Below are positions 34,166 through 44,533 of a stretch of 64,000 bases of DNA, one piece after another. Position 1 is the first letter of the stretch, and every line of letters begins with the position of its first letter. The notes beneath the pieces are model-generated. The model searched no databases. It was not told where the DNA came from and saw only the letters and a program-made list of their open reading frames with translations. This DNA comes from Lepus europaeus (Eukaryota; Chordata; Mammalia; Lagomorpha; Leporidae). Both the position numbers and the translations under genes were made by a program. The stretch spans positions 49,818,002-49,882,001 of the forward strand of contig NC_084831.1 in NCBI RefSeq assembly GCF_033115175.1, read 5' to 3'.

Positions 34166-34754
34166 GCTATTAGTTAACAAACTCAACTAAAGAGAAAAGA
34201 GAATTACCTAAGGCGAAGCTCTGTAGAAGCTGGGGACTTGTGTAATTGTTCTTTGTATCTCACGGTACTGTAGATTTCAGATGTTCCTTACCTTTACTGA
34301 ACATTAAATGCATGTAAACATCAACTGAGTTGAGCTGGCAAGAAGAAGTTTCCCAACAACAGCACTGAAGTACACAGAAAGCCAGACATGCTAGATGGGG
34401 CTCTACCGGCCCCACTGGGATGCCGCTGAGTAAAGGAGAGGCCACTGTGATTTACTGAGACAGCAGGCAGAGCCAAGACAGCCTTGGCAACCTGAGACAT
34501 AGTCACTCTTGCTTTACTCCCTTCCAACCATGTTGATTTCCTTTTCCAAAAGAGATGACTTCTGTTGTGGCTGCTCCATTACATGTCTAAGCCCTCACTG
34601 GTATCAGGGAAAGGGGCAAGCATGGAGTCTAACAGGTCACAGCTGCCCTAGCTGGGGTCAGCAATGAGACCAAGAGCAGCAAACCAAGAATGAGATGCCA
34701 CGCCCTAGCAACTTCATATCCAGGACAAGCTCTTCCCTTCCCCTTCAATTTCCT
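34166..34754. other. Unassigned intronic sequence
   Basis: No recognised repeat or exon. Confidence 0.4.
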
Positions 34755-34862
34755 TTACATGCAACAAATATTTAGAACACCACACTGAGTAGAGTACTAG
34801 AGACACATTGGACAGAATGAAGAATCCTGGGCCCTGCCCTCATGTAATTTACTCTGTATTTC
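34755..34862 (-). repeat. L2 3' end fragment
   Basis: The motifs catgcaacaaatatttagaa, agtagagtactagagacaca and gggccctgccctcatgtaat are the reverse complement of the L2 tip. Confidence 0.55.
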
Positions 34863-35159
34863 TCTTTCACTGGGCATCTGAATTGTCCTCATAGTTCTGT
34901 TATTTAGTTTTTATAAATTGCACTGCTATAAACACCCTTTGTTTTAAAAAAAAATTCTTGTAAACCTCCATTTGGGTTTATTTGAACTATAACACCCAAA
35001 ATAGAATGACAGAATAGAAAAAGTAAGAACATAGTCTAATTTTCGTTATGTAAGATGGCTTTCTACCTGAAAGGTTTTATCAATTCTAAAGGTCATCAGC
35101 AATACTGAGCTACTCACGATCAGAATAACATGTGATTTCATGGTTTTTATCTAGGTAAC
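34863..35159. other. AT-rich intronic sequence
   Basis: 34865-34945 may be reversed L1 (cactgctataaacaccc). The rest is unassigned. Confidence 0.3.
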
Positions 35160-35240
35160 TATATAATTTCATCCTTAGAATCCTTAGGAATCATCAGCTA
35201 AGTTTTGTAAGTGAGGAAATTGAGGCCTTCAAGAAATTAA
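35160..35240 (-). repeat. Possible MIR fragment
   Basis: The motifs tcatccttagaatccttagg and gtgaggaaattgaggcct resemble reversed MIR. It is short and weak. Confidence 0.4.
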
Positions 35241-36331
35241 ATACTGACAAAGAACAAAAAGCTGTCTTATAACAGCTTTACTGTTAAAACGTGGAAGTAA
35301 CTAATATGTCCTTTAGCAGGTGAGTGAATAAATATACTAGCAAATCCAGACAATAGAGTATTATTCAGATCTAAAAAGAAATACACTATTAAGTAATGAA
35401 AAAACATGGAGAAACCTTAAATGCATATCATTAAGTAAAAAAAAGCCAATCTGAAAAGGCACCAGGATTCCACTATATGGCATCCCAGACAAAGCAAAAT
35501 CACTGAGACAGGAAAAGGATCAGTGGTTGCCAGGGATTGGAGGAAGGGAGGGATGAGAAGGCACAAAGTATTTTTATTTATTTATTTGAAAGGCATAGAA
35601 ACAAAGAGAGAGACGGACAGTGAGAGGGCAAGTCAGGTGGAGTGGCGGATGGAGAGGGAGGGAGAAGAGGAGGAGAGGGATTGTCTAACACCATGTGTGA
35701 TTCCTAAACTATTGGAGAAAAAGAGAGAGGGAAAGGGAGAAGGGAAGGGAGAAGAGGAGGAAGAAAGTCTGTCTGCTTGTTCACCCCTCCCTCTCTCCCC
35801 GCCAAAGGCCTGAAATGGCCAGGACTGGCTCATGGTTGGTGCCAAGAGCAAAGACTAAGCAATCCAGGCCTCCCATGTGAATGGCAGGAATCCAGTAACC
35901 TGCGCAATCACCACTGCCTCCCTAGGTCTACACTGGTGGGAAGCCAGAGCTGGGAATCAAACCCAGGTACTCTGATGTGGGACATGGTTCTTTATCTTAA
36001 CTGCTAGACTAAATGCCTTCTCCCAGAATATTGTTTTAGGGCAGTGAAACTAATCTGTATGATACTATAACAGTACATACATGTCACTGTACATTTGTCA
36101 AAACTCGTAAACTGTGTAACACCATGAATGAGCCCTAAACTATGGATCTGGAGGATAATGATGGGTCAATGCAAGTTCATCACCTGTAATAAATGTATTA
36201 CAGTGGCAAACAATATTGATAATGGGGGGCTATGCATGCCGGGAGAGGGGCAGCAGACAGTATATGGGAAATCTCTGCACCTTCCTTTCAATTTTGTTAT
36301 GAACTTAAAGCTGCTCTAAAAATAGTCTATT
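35241..36331 (+). mobile_element. Ancient L1 (L1M type) ORF2 end and 3' UTR, split by a SINE
   Basis: 35241-35568 holds tagagtattattcagatcta, cactatatggcatccc and cagtggttgccagggattgg. 36025-36331 holds gggcagtgaaactaatctgt, atgatactataacagtac, ggctatgcatgccgggag and gggaaatctctgcaccttcc, ending ctgctctaaaaatag. The order is that of old L1 3' ends. Confidence 0.75.
35569..36024 (-). mobile_element. Older C-related SINE with an expanded purine block
   Basis: The tail tttttatttatttatttgaa and the head side (aagccagagctgggaatcaa, catggttctttatcttaact) frame the element. It is about 120 bases longer than usual because of GA-rich sequence at 35648-35768. A 72-codon antisense frame here is an artefact of that tract. 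Confidence 0.8.
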
Positions 36332-36554
36332 ATTGGGACCCGTGCTGTGGCACAGTGGGTTAATGCCCTGGTCTGAAGTGCCGGCATCCCATATGGGCAC
36401 TGGTTCGAGACCTGGCTGCTCCACTTCTGATAGAAGATGGCTCAAGTCCTTGAGCCTCTGCACCTGTGTAGGAGACCCGGAAGAAGCTCCTGGCTTCAGT
36501 TTGGTGCAACTCGGTCTGTTGCAGCCAATTGGGAAATGAACCACTGGAGGGAAG

Positions 36555-36596
<42 letters not shown>

Positions 36597-36674
36597 CTCC
36601 TCTCTCTGTGTAACTCTGACATTCAAATAAATAAATAAATCTTAAAAAATAAATAAATAAAAAGTGTTGACCTT
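36332..36674 (+). mobile_element. C-type SINE with an internal deletion and tail extension
   Basis: The head gggacccgtgctgtggcaca is followed by a good B box (ggttcgagacc). About 40 bases are missing after ctccacttctgat, where it jumps to agaagatggctcaag. A long (CT)n tract and a tail of aaataaataaataaat follow. An extra gtgttgacctt precedes the repeated target aaaaatagtctatt (36318-36331 and from 36676). Confidence 0.92.
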
Positions 36675-36692
36675 AAAAAATAGTCTATTTTT

Positions 36693-37036
36693 CAGGCCGG
36701 CGCCGTGGCTTAACAGGCTAATCCTCTGCCTTGTGGCGCCGGCACACCGGGTTCTAGTCCCAGTTAGGGCACTGGATTCTATCCCGGTTGCCCCTCTTCC
36801 AGGCCAGCTCTCTGCTATGGCCCGGGAAGGCAGTGGAGGATGGCCCAGGTCCATGGGCCCTGCACCCGCATGGGAGACCAGGAGAAGCACCTGGCTCCTG
36901 GCTTCGGATCGGCGAGATGCGCCAGCTGCAGAGGCCATTGGAGGGTGAACCAACAGCAAAAAGGAAGACCTTTCTCTCCGTCTCTCTCTCTCACTATCCA
37001 CTCTGCCTGTCAAAAAATAAATAAATAAATAAAAAT
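36693..37036 (+). mobile_element. Young GC-rich C-SINE (CSINE2 type) with a 34-base flank duplication
   Basis: The head aggccggcgccgtggcttaa is intact, followed by accgggttctagtcccagtt and cagtggaggatggcccaggt, ending ctgcctgtcaaaaaataaat. It is bracketed by an exact 34-base direct repeat (36659-36692 and 37037-37070), far longer than the 10-17 bases seen at its neighbours. Confidence 0.96.
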
Positions 37037-37150
37037 AAAAAGTGTTGACCTTAAAAAATAGTCTATTTTTTTTTAAAAAAGTTGGTTTAGAAGTAAAAAG
37101 CCTGGGATTAGAAACTATTTTGTTTTTAACACTTTTGCCTACATGCTTTT

Positions 37151-37471
37151 TTTTTTAAAGGCAGAGTTAGACAGTGAGAGAGAGAGACAGAGAGAAAGGT
37201 CTTCCTTCTGTTGGTTAACCCCCCAAATGGCCGCTATGGCCGGCGTGCTGCACCGATCCAAAGCCAGGAGCTAGGTGCTTCCTCCTGGTCTCCCATGCAG
37301 GTGCAGGGCCCAAGCACTTGGGCCATCCTCCACTGCCTTCCCAGGCCACAGCAGAGAGCTGGACTGGAAGAGGAGCAACCAGGACAGAATCCGGCATCCC
37401 AACCAGGACTAGAACCCGGGGTGCCAGCGCCACAGGCGGAGGATTAGCCAAGTGAGCCGCAGCGCCAGTCA
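37151..37471 (-). mobile_element. C-SINE (CSINE2 type)
   Basis: Features include ggcagagttagacagtgaga, ctgttggttaaccccccaaa and gggactagaac-like gactagaacccggggtgcc. A perfect 13-base duplication, cctacatgctttt, lies at 37138-37150 and 37472-37484. Confidence 0.95.
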
Positions 37472-37484
37472 CCTACATGCTTTT

Positions 37485-37763
37485 AAACATTATTTATTTT
37501 CATTTCATTTGAAAGAGAAACAGAAAGAGAAATAGAGACCTTCCATCTACTTGTTCACTCCCCAAATGCCCACAGCAGTCAGGGCAAAAGTGGGGAGCCT
37601 GGGGCTCAATCCAGGTCTTCCTTGTGGGTGGCAAGGATCCTAGTACTTGAGCCATTTCCTGCTGCCTCTCAGAGTACAGGCGGCAGAGGAGCTGGAACAT
37701 GAACAAGACATTCTGACATGGGTGCAGGCCTCCCAAGCAGATCCTAACCACATGCACCATCCC
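37485..37763 (-). mobile_element. Older C-related SINE
   Basis: Features are catttcatttgaaagagaaa, cttgttcactccccaaatgc and aggtcttccttgtgggtggc, with the head end cagatcctaaccacatgcac. A third copy of cctacatgctt follows at 37764-37774, which makes this the earlier of two insertions at the same target. Confidence 0.85.
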
Positions 37764-37875
37764 CCTACATGCTTGTTTGACTACATGTTTCTTGAGTAAA
37801 ATTTTTTACTGGATTTATGTAACTTGGAAGATATATGAGTTACTTTTCTTTAACTGCTATAAAATATATCTACAA

Positions 37876-37992
37876 GGGATCTTCAGAAAGTTCATAGAAA
37901 ACGTGTATAATAAAAAAACTATGTGGATCTCAAAAACTTTTTACATCAAAATAAACTTGTAATTTCATTTTCTATGAACTTTTTGAAGTATC
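37876..37992. mobile_element. Short palindromic MITE-like element
   Basis: The ends form inverted repeats of about 24 bases: gatcttcagaaagttcatag with aaaa at the left and the near-exact reverse complement ttttctatgaactttttgaa at the right. The total length is about 117 bases with no coding capacity. I recall similar sequences as common short mariner-like elements in mammals, but I cannot name the family. Confidence 0.65.
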
Positions 37993-38633
37993 TTTTATTC
38001 TTTATAGTAACTTAAGGTTATGATTAGGCAATTCTTTATGTGTAAACTGTTTTTTTCCTTCAACTATCTATCAAACAGAATTATATCATACACATACATA
38101 TTTCTATCTAATCTGCATTGATCTTGCACAGTAAGATTTTCCCAAACAACCTGGAAAAATATTTCAGGTTTTTTTTGTTTGCTTTTCTTTCCATACGTAT
38201 TATATTACATTCCAGGGTGCCAACATCTTTTTATTTTTAAAGATTCAAATCTATCATATTATATACACCCTTATCTCTTCAAAAGGAGAACCACTGTCTC
38301 AATCAATGTACAGCTAGAATCTGCCTTTCCCTTCATTTTCTGTCTGACTCCACATTCTGCACATAACATGCACTTAATATATGCTGAATTTTAAACAAAC
38401 TGTTGCAGAACACTAGCTATGAATCAATCATCATGTTAAATGTCATAGGGAAAACTGTTAAGGAGATACAGTCAAATAGCAAAAATGTACGATTCTGAGA
38501 ATCCTCAGGAAGACGTGAGGCTAAATATGGAAGTAGCCATCCTAAAAAAATCCAAGTAGAAGTAAACCAACTAATACAAACTGTTCACTTTCTATGTGCC
38601 TTGCACTGTGTCACCTACTTTACATGTTTTCTA
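37993..38633. other. AT-rich intronic sequence
   Basis: No recognised repeat or exon. Confidence 0.4.
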
Positions 38634-38758
38634 CTGCTATCCCAGGCCGTAGCAGAGAGCTGGAGTGGAAGAGGAGCAGCCAGGACTAGAACCAGTGCCC
38701 ACATGGGATGCTGGCGCTTCAGGCCACGACTTTAACCCTCTGCACTGCAGCACCGGCC
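38634..38758 (-). mobile_element. 3'-truncated C-type SINE (head half only)
   Basis: Only the 5' 125 bases of the SINE are present in reverse: gctatcccaggccgtagcag through gaaccagtgcccacatggga to tgcactgcagcaccggcc. There is no CT tract or A-tail. It is nevertheless flanked by matching atgttttcta copies (38624-38633 and 38761-38770). Confidence 0.88.
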
Positions 38759-38770
38759 ATATGTTTTCTA

Positions 38771-39080
38771 AATTGATGTCATGGTGTTAACCACTTTTGA
38801 AGCCTAGGTCTGATGTAGAATACTTAATCATCAAAGCATCTTAGAGAGAGGCAGGGGGAATGAAGGCAGCAGGACCTTGTCCAAACAAATGCACAAATAC
38901 ATATAGCAAACACCTAGGAGATACTGGTGTCTCAATCTTACACACAAAGAAAACTGAACGTGAGATTAGGTGACTTTTGCAAAGTGGCTAGATCAGAAGT
39001 AAATGCCAAGAGTCGTAAGACCACTGCTGTTTTTGCAATATCCTATGAGTGTCTTTTTCCCAGTATCACCTATTAATTTC
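38771..39080. other. Unassigned intronic sequence
   Basis: A short interval with no recognised element. Confidence 0.4.
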
Positions 39081-39097
39081 CTACATGCTAATTTTCT

Positions 39098-39106
39098 TTC
39101 TTTCTT

Positions 39107-39177
<71 letters not shown>

Positions 39178-39505
39178 TTGACAGGCAGAGTGGACAGTGA
39201 GAGAGAGACAGAGAGAAAGGCCTTCCTTTTGCCGTTGGATCACCCTCCACTGGCCGCCGCGGTAGGCGCGCTGTGGCCGGCGCACCGCGCTGATCCAATG
39301 GCAGGAACCAGGTACTTATCCTGGTCTCCCATGGGGTGCAGGACCCAAGGACTTGGGCCATCCTCCACTGCACTCCCTGGCCACAGCAGAGAGCTGGCCT
39401 GGAAGAGGGGCAACCGGGACAGGATCGGTGCCCCGACCGGGACTAGAACCCGGGGTGCCGGCGCCGCAAGGCGGAGGATTAGCCTAGTGAGCCGCGGCGC
39501 CAGCT
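39098..39505 (-). mobile_element. Young C-SINE with an expanded microsatellite tail
   Basis: This is a CSINE2 type with gccgccgcggtaggcgcgct and gggactagaacccggggtgc. A perfect 17-base duplication, ctacatgctaattttct, lies at 39081-39097 and 39506-39522. The tail (39098-39178) is a composite (ttct)n-(ct)n-(tttc)n tract on the plus strand in place of a plain A-tail. Confidence 0.97.
39100..39178 (+). repeat. Composite TTTC / CT microsatellite
   Basis: About 79 bases of pure pyrimidine made of tttc units, a central (ct)n block and further tttc units. It arose in a SINE tail and is likely length-variable. Confidence 0.95.
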
Positions 39506-39599
39506 CTACATGCTAATTTTCTATAAGGGAGTAGAAGTGCTATTCAATTTTATTGCCCTTTTTTTCTATTTTTAATCCACTATTACTTATCTTTCCGAA

Positions 39600-40130
39600 C
39601 ATTACACATCATGCAATCATTTAACAAATATTCACCGTGTATCTCAGAGACTATTACAGGCACTAGGGATATGGCCTTAACATTCCAGGGTGTAAGAAAC
39701 TGAATAGTGAACTATGTTAGAGAATGACTGCTTGGAAGACAGGCTATTTAAAAACTGGGGAGAAAATGTATGAAGATCAGCCAGTAGAGTTGTAAGACGT
39801 CAAATGGCTGGAGCCCAGGACTTCCTGAGGACAGAGGTGATAAAGTAGAGAGGTAGGTATTGGCCAAATTATGTGATTTCAAAGCTAAGAAATCTAGATT
39901 TTTACTCTAAATCAGATGAGAAGTTATTGGATGATTTTAAGCAAGGAAATTATATTAAAAGGATTATTCATATTGTAAATAGGTTCTTAAGGATTTAAGT
40001 GAAAAACAGAAAAGGGAGATTAAAATAGGAGATAACTGCAGTTATGAGGGGAGAGAAAATGGCCACCTCTGCTAGGGCAGAAGCGGTGAGGAAGACAAGA
40101 GCAAGAGCAGATTCGTAACGCACCAGGGAG
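39600..40130 (-). repeat. L2 3' end and 3' UTR relic
   Basis: Reversed L2 landmarks occur in order: catttaacaaatattcaccg, aggcactagggatatggcct, later aaatctagatttttactcta and aagttattggatgattttaa, then aggaaattatattaaaagga. It is diverged but long. Confidence 0.55.
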
Positions 40131-40199
40131 CAAGTGCACAAGACTTGCTCATGGACAGGATGAGGGGTGCCGTTTGTATCACGTTGTCAAAACAAAATC

Positions 40200-41480
40200 A
40201 GTTAACCTCATCAAACGGAATCAGACACCTAATAACTTCCTTTTCTATATTTTGAAGCTAGAATTAGTTGTTGGATAATTGTTCTTTGAACTTCTGAAGA
40301 ACTTCTCCAAAGTAAATCTCTAACAGGGTGATGCTCTTTTACTTGCTAATTTGTTACAATTCGGTGGGTTTCTTTTTGGCTTTAAAATTTATTTATATTT
40401 TAACTCTTTCCAAAATTAATTTGAATATGTTCATTCTACTTCTAATTTCTCCTTCTAGCTGAACGCACCTGGCGATTCACACATGTGCATGTATGTATTC
40501 TTGTATGTATGCAGGCTCACATACAGTTTAATTATCTGATTTTGACCTGAATTATTACCATCATCTAAAAACATTCTCCACAATAGTTTTATTTTCTTGT
40601 ATCTTACTTTACCTCTATTCCTGATTCTATTAGCCCTTTATCCTTTGTCTAACTGATAAGTGATTATCACATCAACTAAATTTCCTAAAGAATCAATTAT
40701 TGCATATTTCTGATTAATTTTATTAACTTTATTTTTCTTGTTTGAGATATTCATTCTATTTCTGTATTTCCTTTCTCTGTTCTTCCTACCAGACATATTT
40801 AAATTGATAAAATTTTCTTTAAATAAACATTTGTCAGCAACCCATGAAAATATAACTACATCATTATAAAATGTACTGATTTTAAGACATTCTCTTATTC
40901 TTTATGGATCTCTCTTGCCTTACATGCATAGCATTTTAATTTTTATGTGGCCATCCATCTTTTAATTTTATTATATTAATTTGATGGTACTATGTTCTGA
41001 CTATTTGAAGCATAACATTTTTATATTACATGCACATGTTTCTGTTCATATGACCAACATTTTAATGAAAGATACATGATGTGCATTTAAAAAGAAAGTA
41101 CACTCTGTTTTCTTAGCATTTAGTTGATGTCAATTAAATCTTATATTTTGTACTATTCAACTGAATTCTTTATTTCTAATGTGATACAGCTTTCTAAGAA
41201 TGGTGCTGTAGGCTGCATTACAAACAAGTATAAACAAGCTAACTACATATTTCATCCACTTCCAGATAGTCAGTAGGTTCTAGAAAGAGCACTGCTACTA
41301 CTGAGTTCACTGATCTATTGTTCCATGTGTTTCATTTTCTATCTTAAAAGAAGAGTTGCTTTTGTGAGATCCTATAACAGTGTGTTATTTCTACTATTTT
41401 CTATTTTGCTTCTTTCTCTCTAAACTCTTAACTGCTTCAAAGTTTGAAAGCAAGGTCCATAATCATTCTTGAGTTTGTGT
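40200..41480 (-). mobile_element. Old L1 ORF2 relic
   Basis: The AT-rich plus strand reads like the complement of L1 ORF2: ttaattttattaactttatt, atttctgtatttcctttctc, tatgtggccatccatctttt, gatgtgcatttaaaaagaaa followed by gtacactctgttttcttagc. All are in L1 order but too mutated for any open frame. Confidence 0.55.
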
Positions 41481-41689
41481 GCCTTTAAATTTTCTCTTTT
41501 TTTTCTTTAATCTAGGCAACTTATAAAAGTCAATCTTTGTGATGAAGATTAAACTATTTATAAATGTAAATATCTAAGCATGGCCTTTCAGGCCTTCCAG
41601 TAATCTTCCGACTCCAATATTCTTCTAAATACCCATCTTGAGAAATGTTATCTATGCCAAGAAAAAAAAAAAAAAGGTGACATAGAAAA
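41481..41689. other. AT-rich intronic sequence with an A-run
   Basis: There is a poly-A run near 41660-41676. No gene is seen. Confidence 0.4.
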
Positions 41690-42071
41690 ACCAGTCAAAG
41701 ACGAAGGCCACCAGTGAACAGATGAAGGTACTGGTTTTCCCTTGATGATCGCAGCTTGATTTCTCATCATCGTGTCAGCAATCTTTCATTTTTAGATGCT
41801 TTCTGGCTCTGGGTGTTCTATTCGGTGCTATGCTCCCCACCTTCCGCATCAGCGAGTCTTTCCTCTGGGGCATCATTTCTGCTCTTCACAGCCTCCACCG
41901 AAAGTGTCGCAGCTTCTCTGCTGCATTCACAAGTTCAGATATTCTCTGATATGGATGCATCTTACATATGGGAGGTCATTCTTCTTCTGTCACTTGCAAT
42001 GCAGTTCCATCAGGCTTACCCTGCCAGCTTCAGCTGGCACTACTTCTGCAAGATTTGCTGCCATTCTCTCT
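41690..42071. other. Unidentified GC-richer island
   Basis: This 380-base block has more G+C than the AT-rich DNA around it and stays open for about 100 codons in two plus-strand frames (41756-42133, 41796-42116). I recognise no family on either strand. A processed pseudogene fragment or a foreign repeat is possible. It ends exactly where a C-SINE tail begins. Confidence 0.4.
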
Positions 42072-42072
42072 G

Positions 42073-42115
<43 letters not shown>

Positions 42116-42158
42116 ACTCTGCCTTTTAAATAAATAAAATAAAATAAATCTTAAAAAA
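42072..42158 (+). mobile_element. C-SINE 3' tail only
   Basis: (CT)n followed by aactctgccttttaaataaa and an A-tail is the last 85 bases of a C-SINE. Everything upstream of the CT tract is replaced by the unidentified island. Confidence 0.8.
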
Positions 42159-42531
42159 AATGTTCCTGCCACCTAGACTGTCCTTTTCAATGGAATGAAA
42201 TTTTTAAATTAAACCTGAAAGTTGATATTTGGGTTTTTTTGTTTTTTGTTTTTTTTTTACTCTTTAAAGCTTATATTGCCAGGAAACCAACAGCACTCCA
42301 GAGGCTTTTTGTTGCTGTTATTATTAGTGGATTTAGTTTAATGAGGATACTTGTGGTGTTATTAGTTAAGAACACTCAATTATTCAATAAACCTTTTTAA
42401 TAAAGTTACCTTCATTTTTCCTTCCTTTTCAACTTTTTCCAACTTTTTTACACTTATCACCACTCTGATTTTTTTAAAAGTTTCTCTTACCTACCCTTAA
42501 CCTACCCTTGAATAGAAGATAAAGGTGGCTG
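42159..42531. other. AT-rich intronic sequence
   Basis: No recognised element. There are T-runs at about 42234-42259. Confidence 0.4.
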
Positions 42532-42867
42532 GGGCTGGTGCTGTGGTGTAGCAGGTAAAGACAACTGCCTGCAGTGCAGACATCCCATATGGGCACCAGT
42601 TCTAGTCCGGCTGCTCCACTTCTGATCCAGCTCTTCTGTTATGGCCTGGGAAAGCAGTAGAGGATGGCCCAAGTCCTTGGGCCCTTGCACCCCCATGGGA
42701 GACCAGGAAGAAGCTCCTGGTTCCTGGCTTCAAATCGGCACAGCTCTGGCTGTTGCGGCCAACTGGAGAGTGAACCAATGGATGGAAGACCTCTCTCTCT
42801 GCCTCTCCTTCTCTCTCTGTGTAACTCTGACTTTCAAATAAGTAAATAAATCTTTAAAAAAAGAAGA
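42532..42867 (+). mobile_element. C-type SINE, full length
   Basis: The head ggggctggtgctgtggtgta, gcggccaactggagagtgaa and an aaataagtaaataaatcttt tail are present. The flanks gataaaggtggctg / gataaaaagttggctg suggest a diverged target duplication. Confidence 0.94.
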
Positions 42868-43215
42868 AGGATAAAAAGTTGGCTGTAACCTCTTTAATTC
42901 CATTGGGGTTGATGTGGTTGTTCTGAGTCCCTTCTTGGTTGCTCTATGCAGTATCCTCCTGAAGACACACTCTTGGGTTAGCCTTCCAAAACACAGGAGG
43001 AAGGCAGTTCCTCAATCCAAAAAAAAATTTCTTTGGTTGTGTGAGCACTTGATATTTGCAGGATGCTAAGTTATCACCCCACAATCACTTGTTGGTCATA
43101 AGGAAGTGAGTCCTCTTTATAAAAGAGGAATAAGCTGTCACCAACCAAACCCACTAATGGACTTCGGCATCACCAAATGTAGGGCAGCCAGATATTAAGA
43201 GATTCCTGATGTGAA
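42868..43215. other. Unassigned intronic sequence
   Basis: No repeat family or exon recognised. Confidence 0.4.
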
Positions 43216-43226
43216 GCAACATGGAG

Positions 43227-43468
43227 GCAGGCCATGGAGTAGCAGTGGAGTAGCAGGCAAAGCCAGTGCTTGTGATGCTGGCATCCAATATGGGCACCAG
43301 TTTGTGTCCCTGTTGCTCCCTGCCAATGGCCTAGGAAAAGTAGTGGAAGACGGCCCAAATGTTTGGGCCCTAGTCACCCATGTGGGAGATCCAGATGAAG
43401 CTCCTGGCTTTCGCCTGGTCTGCACTGGCCGTTGTGGATAAATGGGAAGTCCTTCTGCAGATGGAAGA

Positions 43469-43510
<42 letters not shown>

Positions 43511-43574
43511 CCTCCCTCCCTCCCTCTGTCTGTAACCCTTACAAGATAAATAAATAAATCTTAGAAAAAAAAAG
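43227..43574 (+). mobile_element. C-type SINE with a CCCT tract
   Basis: It has the head ggccatggagtagcagtgga, a (CT)n then (ccct)n tract (43465-43526), and an aaataaataaatctta tail. The duplication gcaacatggag (43216-43226) / gcaatatggag (43575-43585) flanks it. Confidence 0.93.
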
Positions 43575-43789
43575 GCAATATGGAGTCAAGCTACATAACC
43601 TATAAGATGTTCTTGCCAAAACTTGACTTCTATTTACAGGTATACAGAGAAATAGGTTAAGACAATATCATGAAGCAGCAAGAGGATAAATCTAGAGTCT
43701 AAAACCTGAGACTAGATTTACTCAACAAGTCAATAACATGTTTAGAAACAAAAGGGAAGGGACACTGTTCTAAAGTCAGGGAGGCTTAA

Positions 43790-44200
43790 AGGACATAAGG
43801 ATCAAATGCCATGTGTGGACTACAGTAGATCTTAATTTGAACAAACTAACTGTAAAACTATATTTTGAGGCAGAGAAATGTAAATATAGGCAGGATATTT
43901 AATTTTAAGGAATCATGAAGAATTCCCTCAGGCATGACAATGGTTTGATTATTGAAGAAAATGATACCACATTCTGAAATGCATATGGAAGTTAATACTG
44001 AAGGAGTTCAGGAAGTCCTGTTCCAAAATATGACACTGTGTTATGTTGATGACTTGGAAGTGGGGACACCAGGAGAATAACTGATAGAGGCAGAGGCTTT
44101 CTGTGAGTGCCTCTTATCTACCTGTAGACCAAATTATTCTCTATTTTTACATGTTACTTTTAAAATTTTATAATAAGAAAACTAAATTAAAAAAAAATAT
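43790..44200 (+). repeat. Worn interspersed repeat with an A-rich end, family not assigned
   Basis: The order gaggcagagaaatgtaaata, gatatttaattttaaggaat, caggcatgacaatggtttga and atgcatatggaagttaatac, ending in ataataagaaaac plus A's, resembles an old poly-A-ending repeat common in mammals. I cannot name it with confidence. Confidence 0.4.
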
Positions 44201-44206
44201 ATGCCT

Positions 44207-44533
44207 GGGCCCAGTGCTATGGCACAGCAGGTAGAGTCACCACCTGCAGTGCCGGCATCCCATATGGGTGCCAATTTGAGACCCAGCTGTTCCACTTCTG
44301 ATCCAGTTCTCTGCTATGGCCTGGGAAAGCAGTAGAAGATAGCCCAAGTCCTTGAGTCCCTGCACCCACGTGGGAGACCTGGAAGAAGCTCCTGGCTCCT
44401 GGTGTCGGATTGGTGCAGCTCCAGCCATTGTGGCCATCTGGGGAGTGAACCAGCCAATGGAAGACTTCTCTCTCTCTCTCTGACTCTGCATATCTGTAAC
44501 TGCCTTTCAAATAATAAATAAATATATTTTTTT
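44207..44533 (+). mobile_element. C-type SINE, full length
   Basis: The head ggcccagtgctatggcacag, the middle gtggccatctggggagtgaa and an aaataataaataaatatatt tail are present. Confidence 0.94.

Noticed and set aside
39049..39516. 155-codon open frame rich in Ser-Leu and Phe repeats
   Set aside because: Entirely a young C-SINE and its CT/TTTC tail.
41690..42071. Possible degraded retrocopy of a membrane-protein mRNA on the minus strand
   Set aside because: Resemblance by eye was too weak and needed several frameshifts, so no gene is named; left as an unidentified island.
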